From: UMGS1668 sp035447605
Lineage (GTDB): Bacteria; Bacillota; Clostridia; Oscillospirales; Ruminococcaceae
Assembly (NCBI GenBank): GCA_035447605.1
Contig: DAOTHJ010000002.1
Coordinates: 124,001-188,000, forward strand
DNA length: 64,000 nt
Direction of reading: 5' to 3'
The stretch's first letter is position 1; each line of letters opens with the position of its first letter. This document shows positions 24,177-33,385 of this stretch, piece by piece. A model generated the notes under the pieces. The model had not been told where the DNA came from and ran no database searches. It was given only the letters and a program-made list of their open reading frames with translations. The position numbers and the translations under genes are program-made.

Positions 24177-25451
24177 TCAGCATGAGCAGTCCGGCATGGA
24201 GACCCGTTCGATGTCGGCGCCGAGGCTGCGGAGTTTTTCCACCAGATTGGTATAGCCCCGCTCGATATGATGGATCTCCTCGATCTCCGTCCGGCCGTTT
24301 GCGGAAAGCCCGGCGATCACCAGAGCGGCGCCGGCGCGCAGATCGGCCGCCCGCACCGAAGCGCCGGACAGAGCCGGCACGCCCTGCACCACCGCGACTT
24401 TTCCGTCGACGGAGATCGAAGCGCCCATCCGGCAGAGCTCGGAGATATATTTGAAACGGTTATCCCAGACGCCCTCGGTGACGATGCTGGTGCCCTCCGC
24501 AAGGGAAAGGAACGTCGTCATCTGGGGCTGCATATCGGTCGGGAATCCGGGGTAGGGCATCGTCTTGACGTTGACGTGCTGGAAAGAGTCCGCCTCGCCG
24601 GAGACACGGATCGCATCGTCGTACTCCACGACGGAGACGCCCGTTTTGACCAGTTTCTCCGTGATGGCCTCCATATGCTTCGGAATGACGTTCCGGATCA
24701 GGACGTTGCCCTTGGTGGCGGCGGCGGCGACCATATAGGTGCCGGCCTCGATCTGATCCGGGATGATGGAATAATTTGTGCCGTGCAGCTGCTCCGCGCC
24801 GTGGATTTTGATGACGTCGGTGCCGGCGCCGCGGATATCCGCGCCGAGGGAGTTGAGAAAGTTTGCAAGGTCGACAATATGCGGCTCCTTTGCCACGTTT
24901 TCGAGGATCGTCAGGCCCTTTGCCCTTACGGCGGCGAGCATGACGTTGATCGTCGCGCCGACGGAGACGACGTCAAAATAGATGTGGTTACCCACCGGGT
25001 TATCGGCCTTGATGCTGACAAAGCCGTGCCCGATGTTGACGGTTGCGCCCAGAGCCTCGAATCCCTTGATGTGCTGATCGATCGGTCGGACGCCAAGATC
25101 GCATCCGCCGGGCAGAGGCACATCCGCCTCGCCGAACCGCCCCATCAGCGCACCAAGAAAATAGTAGGAGGCCCGAAGCTGACGGGCGAGATCTTCCGGC
25201 ACTTTGTGGGAGGAAAGGTCGCTGGTATCGATAAAGACAGAGGTGCCGCTGACCGGACGGACCGTTGCGCCCATTTTGGTCAGAATCTCAAAGAGATGGC
25301 CGACATCGCTGATCTCGGGAATATTTTCGAGGAGACAGGGGCCCTGCGCAAGAATGGTTGCCGGGATAATGGCGACAGCGGCATTTTTGGCCCCGCTTAC
25401 GGTGACTTCGCCGTAAAGCGGTTTGCCGCCGTTGATAACATATTTATCCAA
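24177..25451 (-). CDS. murA: UDP-N-acetylglucosamine 1-carboxyvinyltransferase
   Basis: A 424-residue enzyme that transfers enolpyruvate from PEP to UDP-GlcNAc, the first committed step of peptidoglycan synthesis. Key features are Lys22-Asn23 in SGAKNAAV, QLRASYYFLG, and the active-site loop PLPGGCDLGVRP with Cys117, the residue alkylated by fosfomycin; the enzyme is therefore expected to be sensitive. Length is normal. Two MurA paralogues are common in Firmicutes; only this one is visible here. It starts at ATG 25451, close to an extended -10 promoter. Confidence 0.96.
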   Translation of the reverse strand: MDKYVINGGKPLYGEVTVSGAKNAAVAIIPATILAQGPCLLENIPEISDVGHLFEILTKMGATVRPVSGTSVFIDTSDLSSHKVPEDLARQLRASYYFLGALMGRFGEADVPLPGGCDLGVRPIDQHIKGFEALGATVNIGHGFVSIKADNPVGNHIYFDVVSVGATINVMLAAVRAKGLTILENVAKEPHIVDLANFLNSLGADIRGAGTDVIKIHGAEQLHGTNYSIIPDQIEAGTYMVAAAATKGNVLIRNVIPKHMEAITEKLVKTGVSVVEYDDAIRVSGEADSFQHVNVKTMPYPGFPTDMQPQMTTFLSLAEGTSIVTEGVWDNRFKYISELCRMGASISVDGKVAVVQGVPALSGASVRAADLRAGAALVIAGLSANGRTEIEEIHHIERGYTNLVEKLRSLGADIERVSMPDCSC

Positions 25452-25487
25452 TGTTTCTGTTCCCCTTCGCGATTCACAATTACAATT

Positions 25488-25496
25488 ATTATATCA
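25488..25496 (-). promoter_or_regulatory. Extended -10 promoter element of murA
   Basis: On the minus strand TGA-TATAAT (25496-25488) is an extended -10 box 37 bases before the murA start. No good -35 box is visible, which fits an extended -10 promoter. Confidence 0.55.
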
Positions 25497-25548
25497 TATG
25501 AAAGATAAAAAGAAAAGGTATTTCCGGAGAATCATGCCCTTTTCAAAG

Positions 25549-25583
25549 AAAAAGCGGGCGGCTGAATCGGCCGTCCGCTTTTT
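25549..25583. terminator. Bidirectional terminator
   Basis: A long stem (25549-25562 with 25569-25583, one mismatch) with A/T runs on both sides. On the minus strand it lies directly after the M23 peptidase stop codon. Confidence 0.85.
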
Positions 25584-25590
25584 CGGACCA

Positions 25591-27369
25591 TCAGAAATAT
25601 TTTGCCGGGTTGGTGTACTGGCCGTTGACACGGACCTCGAAGTGCAGATGGGTTCCGGTGGCGTTGCCTGTAGCGCCCATGGCGGCAATGATGTCGCCCT
25701 GGTTGACATACTGCCCGGCCTTCACATAGAGGCTGCTGCAGTGCCCGTAGAGCGTCTGGATGCCGCCGCCGTGATTGATGATGATGTAGTAACCGTAGCC
25801 TCCGCGGCTCCATCCGGCCGTGACGACCGTTCCGGAGGCGGCGGCATAGATGTTGGAACCCCAGCCGCAGCCGGCGATGTCCATTCCGGTGTGGCCCCAG
25901 TATCCCCAGTAGCCGCAGCTGACATATCCGCCGATCGTTGGCCAGATAAAGCCGTATTTGGTGCTGCCGGAGGAGGTTGGGCTTTGGACGGATGTGATAA
26001 CATTCTTGGTACCGACGGTGATCTGGCGGCTCACCGGCTCCGTGAGCATGGTCGTGCTCAAAACCTGCGTGTTGATAGCGACGCCGTTTTCGTAAGTAAT
26101 AAAGGCCGTGACTTCCTGTTCACCGTCAACGCCGTCTCTGGTCACCTTGGAGTAAGTTGTGTAGTAATTGTCGTTGTAAGTATATTCCGTATCGAACGAA
26201 ACGGCCTCTGTGTACGTCTCTTTTCTGGTTGTCGTAACGCTCAGGAACTGAACCGAGCGGGAGACAAGCACGCGATCGCCGACATGTACGACGTCCTGAA
26301 GATCCGGGTTCATCGCCGCATATTCCGCATAGGAGAGGCCGAATTCGGCGGAGATGGAGAGCGGCGCGTCCCCGTCTTCAACCGTGTAGTACTGTTCGCC
26401 CTCCGTCTGGCTGTAAAACAGATCCCGGAACGAGGACATCGCCATCAGCGAAGAGACCGGGTAGATTCCCTCCGTCAGGCGGATCGGCTGAACGAAGCGG
26501 AGGATGGAGTCGCTGTCGCCCGGTTCCCGGTACTGCTCTCGGTATTCGTCGAGCAGCAGGAGCAGGTGGTCCGGCTCGTCGGTGCAGCCGACGAAAGTGC
26601 CGTCCACGTAGAGGCCGTACGCTTCGATGACGTTGGCCGTGGAGGCTTTAAACAACAGGTTGGCCAGATCTTCAGAGGAGGTGAACATGTCGCTGTCCGC
26701 CACGACGACGGTATATTCCGGCACAATGTCCTCGATCTTATAATCGGAAGAGAGTGTGCGGTTGCGCATGGTCTGTTCCGCGGAGAAGAAGACGTTTTCG
26801 TCCGAAATATATGCGATGTCTTTGCCGTTATACTGAAGCCGGAGCCCGTATTGCAGGCCGGAAAAATAGTCGTAAGTAAAGTAAAGCAGAGCGCAGGCGA
26901 TCACGGGTCCCGCATAGTTGAAGAAGCGGGAAAGGAACTTGCGCACCAGGCGCAGAAACGCGGCGGTCAGACTCCATACGGCGGAGAGAATCTCCTCGGT
27001 CGTATGGTATTTTGCCTCATGCAGCACGGAAAGGCACTTGCCGATCGTTCGCCGCAGGAAGCGGATCTCTTCGCGTTGAGAGACGAGCCACTCGTCAAAC
27101 GGGCGCAGGATTCGGTAGGAAAGCCGCTTGAAATAGGAAATCAGGTCGGCGGAAAGCCTGCGGAAAAATCCAAGAAAGTCAAAGTAGAAGCTCCTTGTCT
27201 GGCGGACGAAGGAGACTCCGACCAGATAGCAGAAATTATACACTGCCGCGTAGATGACAGAAAGCGTGGATTCCCGGAACGCATCCGGCAGTCCGTCCAG
27301 CGGATCCGCAATCAGGGCATCTGCCTGATCCGGTTCGCCGGGCTTTGCGGCAGGCAGTTTTTCATCCAA
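25591..27369 (-). CDS. Membrane-anchored M23 peptidoglycan endopeptidase with LysM and G5 domains
   Basis: About 592 residues. A long cytoplasmic N-terminal part (about 150 residues, with amphipathic helices) leads to one transmembrane helix (NYAGPVIACALLYFTYDYF). Outside follow a region of unknown fold, a LysM-like segment (YYTVEDGDAPLSISAEFGLSYAEYAAMN), a G5 domain (VTTTRKETYTEAVSF to PVSRQITVGTKN), and a C-terminal M23 domain with GHTGMDIAG and HLHFEVRVNG. It should cut peptidoglycan cross-bridges at the cell surface. TTG 27369 is preferred, since AGGAGG lies 11 bases upstream; GTG 27381 overlaps that site. The promoter at 27403-27431 is excellent. Confidence 0.9.
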   Translation of the reverse strand: MDEKLPAAKPGEPDQADALIADPLDGLPDAFRESTLSVIYAAVYNFCYLVGVSFVRQTRSFYFDFLGFFRRLSADLISYFKRLSYRILRPFDEWLVSQREEIRFLRRTIGKCLSVLHEAKYHTTEEILSAVWSLTAAFLRLVRKFLSRFFNYAGPVIACALLYFTYDYFSGLQYGLRLQYNGKDIAYISDENVFFSAEQTMRNRTLSSDYKIEDIVPEYTVVVADSDMFTSSEDLANLLFKASTANVIEAYGLYVDGTFVGCTDEPDHLLLLLDEYREQYREPGDSDSILRFVQPIRLTEGIYPVSSLMAMSSFRDLFYSQTEGEQYYTVEDGDAPLSISAEFGLSYAEYAAMNPDLQDVVHVGDRVLVSRSVQFLSVTTTRKETYTEAVSFDTEYTYNDNYYTTYSKVTRDGVDGEQEVTAFITYENGVAINTQVLSTTMLTEPVSRQITVGTKNVITSVQSPTSSGSTKYGFIWPTIGGYVSCGYWGYWGHTGMDIAGCGWGSNIYAAASGTVVTAGWSRGGYGYYIIINHGGGIQTLYGHCSSLYVKAGQYVNQGDIIAAMGATGNATGTHLHFEVRVNGQYTNPAKYF

Positions 27370-27402
27370 AGGTCGGGTCACCTCCTTTCCGATAACTTAC
27401 AC

Positions 27403-27431
27403 ATTATAATAGAAAACCCCGTTTAAATCAA
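27403..27431 (-). promoter_or_regulatory. Promoter of the M23 peptidase gene
   Basis: On the minus strand TTGATT (27431-27426), a 17-base spacer and TATAAT (27408-27403). Confidence 0.8.
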
Positions 27432-27528
27432 GGGAATTCACAGTTTGTTCGGAATTGGAAGCGTTTTCCCCGTCTGTTTTCTCAGGACGGAGGGGCGCTT
27501 ATTTAAAATGTGTGATGAAATTATTACG

Positions 27529-27568
27529 AAAAAACGGCGCCCTCCCCAAAAAGAGAAAGCGCCGTTTT
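27529..27568 (-). terminator. Terminator of the nup operon
   Basis: On the minus strand AAAACGGCGC (27568-27559) pairs with GCGCCGTTTT (27540-27531), followed by further T residues. It closes the nucleoside transporter operon. Confidence 0.85.
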
Positions 27569-27579
27569 CATATCCGTTT

Positions 27580-28563
27580 CTACCGTTCTTCCCGGAAATA
27601 GGAGAGCCCCAGACTTGCCGGACCAAGGTTTTCCTTCTTCTTGCGGAAACTGACAAAAATCAACACGAGGATTGTGACCACATAGGGGACCATCTTGAAG
27701 ATCTCCTGCGAGCTTCTCGTCAGGCCTTCGATGTAGAAGTACGCCCAGTAAAGAACACCGAAGAGATAGGCGCCCCAGATGGCGTTGAGCGGCTTCCAGG
27801 TGGCGAAGATGACGAGCGCCACGGCGAGCCAGCCGAGCTTCTCGATCGTGCCGTCGGAGGCCCATGTTCCTTTGATGTAATCCATCGTGTAATAGAGGCC
27901 GCCGAAGCCGGAGATGCCGGCGCCGATGCAGGTGGCGAGGTACTTGTAGCGGATGACGTCGATGCCGGCCGCATCCGCAGTGCCCGGGTTTTCACCGACC
28001 GCGCGGAGGCTGAGGCCCATGGCGGATTTGCTGAAGAAGCGGTTCATCAGGATGGCGATCAGGATGGCCGCATAGGCCATGAAACCGTACGAAAAGAGAA
28101 TCTTTCCGACGACGCCTATCTCGGAGAGAACCGGCACCGACGCACGGAACGCGGCGCTGGTGGCCTCGACATGGATCTGGCCGACGCCGCCGGCGAGCTT
28201 GTTGAGGCTTCCGCCGAAGAAGTTGGCGAATCCCGAGCCGAAGATCGTCAGCGTGAGGCCGGTGACGTTCTGATTGGCGCGGAGGGTGATGGTCAGAAAA
28301 CTGTATACGAGCCCGCCCACCGCGGCGAGGGCAAACGAGCAGACAAGCCCGATCAGGATGCAGAGGAGCTTGTTTGGCGTTTCAACGGCGTTTTCATAAT
28401 AGAAAGCGCCCATCAGTCCGGCGATGCCGCCGAGGTACATGATGCCCGGCACGCCGAGGTTCAGGTTCCCGGATTTCTGCGTCAGGATCTCGCCGAGCGC
28501 GCCGAACAGGATGACGGTTCCAAAAACGATCGCATCCTGAAAAAGGGCAATCAGTTGGTTCAT
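27580..28563 (-). CDS. nupQ: Nucleoside ABC transporter permease (NupQ/YufQ-like)
   Basis: A 327-residue membrane protein of the BPD_transp_2 family with about nine hydrophobic helices. The N-terminal stretch LGEILTQKSGNLNLGVPGIMYLGGIAG and the EAA-like SLRAVGENPGTADAAGIDVIRYKY are typical of the YufQ-type permease of BMP/Nup purine-nucleoside transporters. Its start overlaps the nupP stop by four bases. It is last in the nupN-nupO-nupP-nupQ order on the minus strand and should form the channel with NupP. Confidence 0.9.
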   Translation of the reverse strand: MNQLIALFQDAIVFGTVILFGALGEILTQKSGNLNLGVPGIMYLGGIAGLMGAFYYENAVETPNKLLCILIGLVCSFALAAVGGLVYSFLTITLRANQNVTGLTLTIFGSGFANFFGGSLNKLAGGVGQIHVEATSAAFRASVPVLSEIGVVGKILFSYGFMAYAAILIAILMNRFFSKSAMGLSLRAVGENPGTADAAGIDVIRYKYLATCIGAGISGFGGLYYTMDYIKGTWASDGTIEKLGWLAVALVIFATWKPLNAIWGAYLFGVLYWAYFYIEGLTRSSQEIFKMVPYVVTILVLIFVSFRKKKENLGPASLGLSYFREER

Positions 28564-29669
28564 TCCGCGTCCGCCTCCTTTTTGCTCCGGAAAATCAGCC
28601 GGTAATTGATGAAGAATTCACTTCCGAGGATGAAGAACAGGATGATGCCTTCGATCATTTCAGAGACAAAATTGTTGAGGTTATAGAGAGAGGCGATCTC
28701 GATGGCTCCCTTTTCGAGGAAGACCAGCAGGAACGCGATCAGGATCATCACATAGGTATTGAATTTTGCCATCCACGCGACGATGATCGCCGTAAAGCCG
28801 CGCCCGCCGGCGGTGCTTGTGGAGATTGTGTGGCTCGCGCCGGAGACGGCGATAAAGCCGGCCAGCCCGCAGACCGCGCCGGAAAGAAGCATCGTGCGGA
28901 TAAAGACGGCCTTGGTGTTGATGCCGGCGTAGCGGGCAGTATCGAGGGATTCCCCGACGACGGCGATCTCATAGCCGTGCTTGCTGTATTTGAGGTAATA
29001 ATACATGGCGACGGTGATCGTCATGACGATGAGCACGTTAAGAAAGTACTGCTCGCCGAAGACGGCCGGGAACCAGCCCTCGTTGGAATTGGGATTGATG
29101 ACGCCGACGGTATTGGAGCCGTAGGGGTTTTCCCATTTGGAGACGAAGAACGAAGTGACTTGGATCGCCACATAGTTCATCATCAGGGTGAAGAGCGTCT
29201 CGTTCGTGTTCCATTTCGACTTAAAGACGGCGGGGAGCAAGGCCCAGAGCGCACCGGCTACGATGCTCGCGACGATCATCAGGAGAAAAAGCAGCGGAGC
29301 GGGGAAGCTCTTGCAGTAGATCATGCAGGCGGCCGTCGCAACGCCGCCGACGAGGACTTGGCCCTCCGCGCCGATGTTCCAGAAGCGCATCTTAAAGGCG
29401 GGGGCGAGGCCGACGCCGATGCAGAGCAGCATCATCGCGTCGCGGACCGTAACCCATGTGCGCTTTTCGGTGCCGAACGCGCCGTTAAACATGGAACCGT
29501 AGACTTTGAGAGGATTCAAATGGACGATCGCGTAGATGACGAAAGCGCAGACAATCAGCGCGAGGACGACACCGATCAGACGGATGCCCCAGGCGCGGGG
29601 TTTGGAGATGGCGTCTCTTTTTGCAATGCGGATCAGAGGATCTTTATTTGCCTTTTCGGGTCTGTTCAT
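28560..29669 (-). CDS. nupP: Nucleoside ABC transporter permease (NupP/YufP-like)
   Basis: A 369-residue membrane protein of the same family as its neighbour, with an extra cytoplasmic N-terminus. Segments RFWNIGAEGQVLVGGVATAA, WNTNETLFTLMMNYVAIQ and VGESLDTARYAGINTKAVFIRTMLLSGA are family hallmarks. The start ATG 29669 overlaps the nupO stop and has AAGGAGGACAA upstream. With NupQ it forms the heterodimeric membrane part of a purine nucleoside importer. Confidence 0.9.
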   Translation of the reverse strand: MNRPEKANKDPLIRIAKRDAISKPRAWGIRLIGVVLALIVCAFVIYAIVHLNPLKVYGSMFNGAFGTEKRTWVTVRDAMMLLCIGVGLAPAFKMRFWNIGAEGQVLVGGVATAACMIYCKSFPAPLLFLLMIVASIVAGALWALLPAVFKSKWNTNETLFTLMMNYVAIQVTSFFVSKWENPYGSNTVGVINPNSNEGWFPAVFGEQYFLNVLIVMTITVAMYYYLKYSKHGYEIAVVGESLDTARYAGINTKAVFIRTMLLSGAVCGLAGFIAVSGASHTISTSTAGGRGFTAIIVAWMAKFNTYVMILIAFLLVFLEKGAIEIASLYNLNNFVSEMIEGIILFFILGSEFFINYRLIFRSKKEADAE

Positions 29670-31216
29670 ATGGTCTTGTCCTCCTTTCCCGCAGCCTCGG
29701 GATCGAGGCAGGTCATATAGAAGCCGACCTCGTCCTTTGAGGTCTCCGCAGCTTCAAAGATCTTATTCAGATGACCGGAGCAGAGAACGGCAATCCGGTC
29801 GCAGAGCTCAAGCAGCACGTCGAGGTCCTCGCCGACGTAGATCACGGCGACGCCTCGTTCCTTCTGCTCGTTCATTAAATTGTAAATGGTGTAGGAGGTG
29901 TTGATATCCAGTCCTCGGACGGCATAGGCAGACATCAGAACCGCCGGGCTGGAGGAAATTTCTCTTCCGACGAGCACCTTCTGCACATTGCCGCCGGAAA
30001 GCTGACGCACCGGCGTGGAAAGGCCGGGCGTGACGACCTCAAGCTCGTTGACGACGCGCTTGGCGAGGTCCTTCGGCGATTTGCGGTCGAGCAGGGGGGA
30101 GCTGCCGTTGAGGTAGCTGCGGATCATCATGTTGTCGGTGAGATCCATATTTCCGACAAGGCCCATGCCGAGGCGGTCTTCCGGCACAAAGGAGAGCGCG
30201 ATGCCGGAGCGCATGATCTCGAGCGGGGATTTCCCGACGATCTCAACCGGCTCTTCGGCGTCCGGAGCGGTATACATGATGCTGCCGGATACTCTCTGGA
30301 GGCCGGCGATGCCCTCAAGCAGTTCCTTCTGGCCGCAGCCGGAGATGCCGGCAATGCCGAGAATTTCGCCGCCGAAGACATCCATGGATACGTCGCAGAG
30401 CTTTGGAATCCCATTGATGTCGGTGCAGCAGAGGTCGTGGATGCTGAGGCGTTTCGTGAGTTCTCCGCGAGGGGAACGGTTGATATTCAGATCCACTTTA
30501 TGGCCGACCATCAGATCGGTCAGTTCCTGAATACCAGTCTCGGCGGTGTTGAGGATGCCGACATTTTTCCCTCTGCGCAGAACGGCGACACGGTCCGAAA
30601 CCGCCAATACTTCCATCAGCTTGTGCGTGATAATGATGACGGCTTTTCCGTCCGCTTTCATGTTGCGCATGACGCTGAAAAGCCGTTCCGTCTCTTGCGG
30701 GGTCAAAACGGCGGTCGGCTCGTCCAGAATCAGGATGTCCGCGCCGCGGTAGAGCACCTTGACGATCTCGACGGTCTGCTTCTCAGAGACGGACATGTCG
30801 TAGATTTTCTTGTTCGGGTCGATCTCAAAGCCGTATTTGTCGCAGATTTTTCGGATATCCTCTGCAACGGCGTTCCGGTTGAGATCACCTTTGCTATGCA
30901 GGCCGAGCACGATATTTTCCGCCGCGGTAAAGACGCTGATGAGCTTGAAGTGCTGGTGCACCATGCCGATACCATACTTCAGGGCGTCTTTCGGCGAGCG
31001 GATCACGACCTCTTCGCCGTTGACGAAAATTTCGCCGCTGTCCGGATAATAGATGCCGGAGAGCATGTTCATCAGCGTCGTTTTTCCGCTTCCGTTTTCA
31101 CCCAGAAGGGAGAGGATCTCGCCTTTTCGGATATCCAGGGAGACCTTTTCGTTTGCGATGACGGAACCAAACGTTTTGGTGATGATCTTCATGCTGACGG
31201 CATATTCCGTATCCAA
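29666..31216 (-). CDS. nupO: Nucleoside ABC transporter ATP-binding protein (NupO/YufO-like, two ABC domains)
   Basis: A 516-residue protein with two ABC domains in the sugar/nucleoside importer arrangement. Domain 1 has GENGSGKTT, a Q-loop MVHQHFKL, MSVSEKQTVEI and LILDEPTAVLTP; domain 2 has the usual degenerate Walker A (GISGCGQKE), LSGGNVQKVLVGREI and an altered Walker B region (VLMSAYAVRGLD). The start is TTG 31216 with GAGGTGG upstream; ATG 31192 is an alternative. It powers the Nup permeases. Confidence 0.9.
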   Translation of the reverse strand: MDTEYAVSMKIITKTFGSVIANEKVSLDIRKGEILSLLGENGSGKTTLMNMLSGIYYPDSGEIFVNGEEVVIRSPKDALKYGIGMVHQHFKLISVFTAAENIVLGLHSKGDLNRNAVAEDIRKICDKYGFEIDPNKKIYDMSVSEKQTVEIVKVLYRGADILILDEPTAVLTPQETERLFSVMRNMKADGKAVIIITHKLMEVLAVSDRVAVLRRGKNVGILNTAETGIQELTDLMVGHKVDLNINRSPRGELTKRLSIHDLCCTDINGIPKLCDVSMDVFGGEILGIAGISGCGQKELLEGIAGLQRVSGSIMYTAPDAEEPVEIVGKSPLEIMRSGIALSFVPEDRLGMGLVGNMDLTDNMMIRSYLNGSSPLLDRKSPKDLAKRVVNELEVVTPGLSTPVRQLSGGNVQKVLVGREISSSPAVLMSAYAVRGLDINTSYTIYNLMNEQKERGVAVIYVGEDLDVLLELCDRIAVLCSGHLNKIFEAAETSKDEVGFYMTCLDPEAAGKEDKTI

Positions 31217-31271
31217 TCACGCCACCTCTTCCAATTTTTAGAATAAAACGGCCTCATTTTGCCGGTTCAGT

Positions 31272-31310
31272 AAAAAAAGGCAAGGGAAGCCGCAGAATAC
31301 AGCTTCCCTT
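31272..31310 (-). terminator. Intra-operon terminator between nupN and nupO
   Basis: On the minus strand AAGGGAAGC (31310-31302) pairs with GCTTCCCTT (31290-31282) and is followed by GCC and seven T residues. It should make the binding-protein gene more highly expressed than the ABC genes. Confidence 0.8.
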
Positions 31311-31336
31311 TATCCTCATTTTCAGTGCTTGTCCAA

Positions 31337-32689
31337 TCAGCTGGCAAGCTCGGTGATGCCGTCGATGCGGATGTTGAACATCGGAGCAGAGACGATCTCG
31401 GACTCATGGAAGTAACCATCCCAGATGAACTCGATGCCGGAGAAATCATCGGCATGATAGGCGGAGGTGTAGGTGGTGAGGGTTTCGCCGCCCACGGTGA
31501 AGGAATTGGTATCGAAGATGTGAAGCTCGCCGCTCTTGATGGCAGCCCAGACTTCGTCAACCTTCTCCTGAGTGCCGGCCGCGCAGGACGGGCCAAGCGG
31601 GGAGATCATAACGCCGTCGATATCAGCGCCGGCCGTGTTGTCTCTGGTGATGCCTTCGCCGGAGATCAGATCCTGGAACATTTCGGTATAGAGGACGGAC
31701 CAGCCGTTCTGAGCAGAAGTCAGGGCAGCGGTCGGAGCAACCTGAAGCATATCGACGTTGTAGCCGATGCAGTAAACGGTGGTGCCGGCGTCAAGCAGAG
31801 CCTGGCAGGCGGACGGAGCGCCGGTGGAGTCGGCGTGCTGGCTGATGATGATGCAGCCGCGGGAGACAAGGGCGTTGGCGGCAGCGGATTCAGCAGTGGG
31901 GTCATACCAGGAGCTGGTATAGGTGACATCCATCACAACGTTCGGAACGATGGATTTGACGCCGAGGTAGAAAGCGGTGTAGCCGGAGACGACTTCCGCA
32001 TACGGATAGGCGCCGATATAACCGATCTTGATATTTTCGCCGTCCATGTTGGTGTCGGTGACTTTGCCGTCGGCAACCAGCTCAGCGAGTTTCATGCCGG
32101 CGACGACGCCGGAGACATAACGGGATTCATAAGTATGCGGGAAGAAGTTGACGACATTGCTGTAACCGGAAGCAGCGGCGTTGTCGCCGGTGGCCGGCAT
32201 GAAGATGACGTCCGGATATTCCTGAGCGGCCTGGAGCATATAGGACTGATGGCCGTAGGAGTCGGAAATGACGACCTGGCAGCCGGCCTCGGCGAGGTCG
32301 ACGGCGGTATCATAGCAGGTTTCGTCTTCCGGAATATTGTATTTCCAGATCACCTGATCTTCCGTGATGCCGACGTTCGCGATGGCGGCCTTGATGCCGT
32401 CGAGGTGAGCGGCGTCATAGCCGGTGTTTTCGTCATGGAGAAGGATGACGCCGATCTTCAGGGTGCCGGCATCGAAAGCTTCTTTGACTTTGGTGGTATC
32501 AATCTTTTCGCCTTCGGTATCAAGGACGCGCTGGGCAACTTCGCTCAGAACGACTTCGCTGGACTCTTCGCTGGTCTCAGCCGGAGCGGATTCTTCGGGC
32601 TGGCTGGATTCAGCGGGCTCTTGGCCGCCGCAGGCAGCAAAAGTGAGCATCATAATGGCTGCCAGAATCAGGGCAATAATTTTCTTCAT
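31337..32689 (-). CDS. nupN: BMP-family purine nucleoside-binding lipoprotein (NupN-like)
   Basis: A 450-residue extracytoplasmic binding lipoprotein. The signal peptide ends in FAAC (lipidated Cys about residue 20), followed by a Glu/Ser/Pro linker and two lobes of the BMP/Med family (IGVILLHDENTGYDAAHLDGIKAA, IGYIGAYPYAEVVSGYTAFYLGVK, DADIDGVMISPLGP-like segment). It is longer than average members (about 350). I start at ATG 32689, seven bases after TAGGAGGA. Purine nucleosides are the likely ligands, supported by xpt upstream. Confidence 0.88.
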   Translation of the reverse strand: MKKIIALILAAIMMLTFAACGGQEPAESSQPEESAPAETSEESSEVVLSEVAQRVLDTEGEKIDTTKVKEAFDAGTLKIGVILLHDENTGYDAAHLDGIKAAIANVGITEDQVIWKYNIPEDETCYDTAVDLAEAGCQVVISDSYGHQSYMLQAAQEYPDVIFMPATGDNAAASGYSNVVNFFPHTYESRYVSGVVAGMKLAELVADGKVTDTNMDGENIKIGYIGAYPYAEVVSGYTAFYLGVKSIVPNVVMDVTYTSSWYDPTAESAAANALVSRGCIIISQHADSTGAPSACQALLDAGTTVYCIGYNVDMLQVAPTAALTSAQNGWSVLYTEMFQDLISGEGITRDNTAGADIDGVMISPLGPSCAAGTQEKVDEVWAAIKSGELHIFDTNSFTVGGETLTTYTSAYHADDFSGIEFIWDGYFHESEIVSAPMFNIRIDGITELAS

Positions 32690-32744
32690 GATTATCCTCC
32701 TAATCATTTTCCTTTACTTTTGGATTCCCATGCACCTGAAATAT

Positions 32745-32767
32745 AAAAAAGCATACTTTCGCATGCT
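32745..32767 (-). terminator. Terminator between xpt and nupN
   Basis: On the minus strand AGCATGC (32767-32761) pairs with GTATGCT (32756-32750), with one G-U pair and a GAAA loop, followed by six T residues. It may attenuate read-through from xpt into nupN. Confidence 0.75.
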
Positions 32768-32779
32768 CTTTTACCATAG

Positions 32780-33385
32780 TTATAAGGCTCCGGTTTCGTC
32801 GGAGCGGCGGAAGGTGATCGTACCGGTTTCGGGATCCATCGAATCCACGATCGCGAGGGATTCCAGATGGTAGCCTTTGCTGCGGATCTGCTTGCCGCCG
32901 AGCTGAAAGCCCTTTTCGATTGCGATGCCGATGCCCGCCACGGTTGCGCCGGCCTGATCCTCGATGATGGAGATCAGACCCTCCAGCGCCTTGCCGTTGG
33001 CGAGAAAGTCGTCGATAATTAAGACGCGGTCCGTCGGCTGAATATACTTTTTGCCGACAAACACGTCGTAGATGCGTTTTTTGGTAAAGGACTGAATCTT
33101 GGTGCGGTAGACTTCGCCGTCCACATTAAGGCTCTCGGTCTTTTTTGCGTAAACGACGGGTACGTTATGAAAACTCAGCGCGGCAACGGCGGCAATGCCG
33201 ATTCCGGAGGCTTCGATGGTGACGATTCGGGTGATGCCGTCGTTGGCAAACAGGCGAGCCCATTCGTCGCCCATCGCCTTAAAAAGCGAGACGTCCATCT
33301 GATGATTTAAAAAGCTGTCCACTTTCAGAACGTTGCCGGGCCGGACCGCGCCGTCCCTAAGAATCCGTTCTTCCAGAAGTTTCAT
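32780..33385 (-). CDS. xpt: Xanthine phosphoribosyltransferase
   Basis: A 201-residue purine salvage enzyme that makes XMP from xanthine and PRPP. MKLLEERILRDGAVRPGNVLKVDSFLNHQ is the characteristic N-terminus, VYAKKTESLN and the PRPP-binding VLIIDDFLANGKAL follow. I start at ATG 33385, with GGAGCG nine bases upstream; the earlier in-frame codon at 33472 adds residues absent from the family. It lies just upstream of the nucleoside transporter, so uptake and salvage are encoded together. I find no purine riboswitch in the leader. Confidence 0.93.
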   Translation of the reverse strand: MKLLEERILRDGAVRPGNVLKVDSFLNHQMDVSLFKAMGDEWARLFANDGITRIVTIEASGIGIAAVAALSFHNVPVVYAKKTESLNVDGEVYRTKIQSFTKKRIYDVFVGKKYIQPTDRVLIIDDFLANGKALEGLISIIEDQAGATVAGIGIAIEKGFQLGGKQIRSKGYHLESLAIVDSMDPETGTITFRRSDETGAL

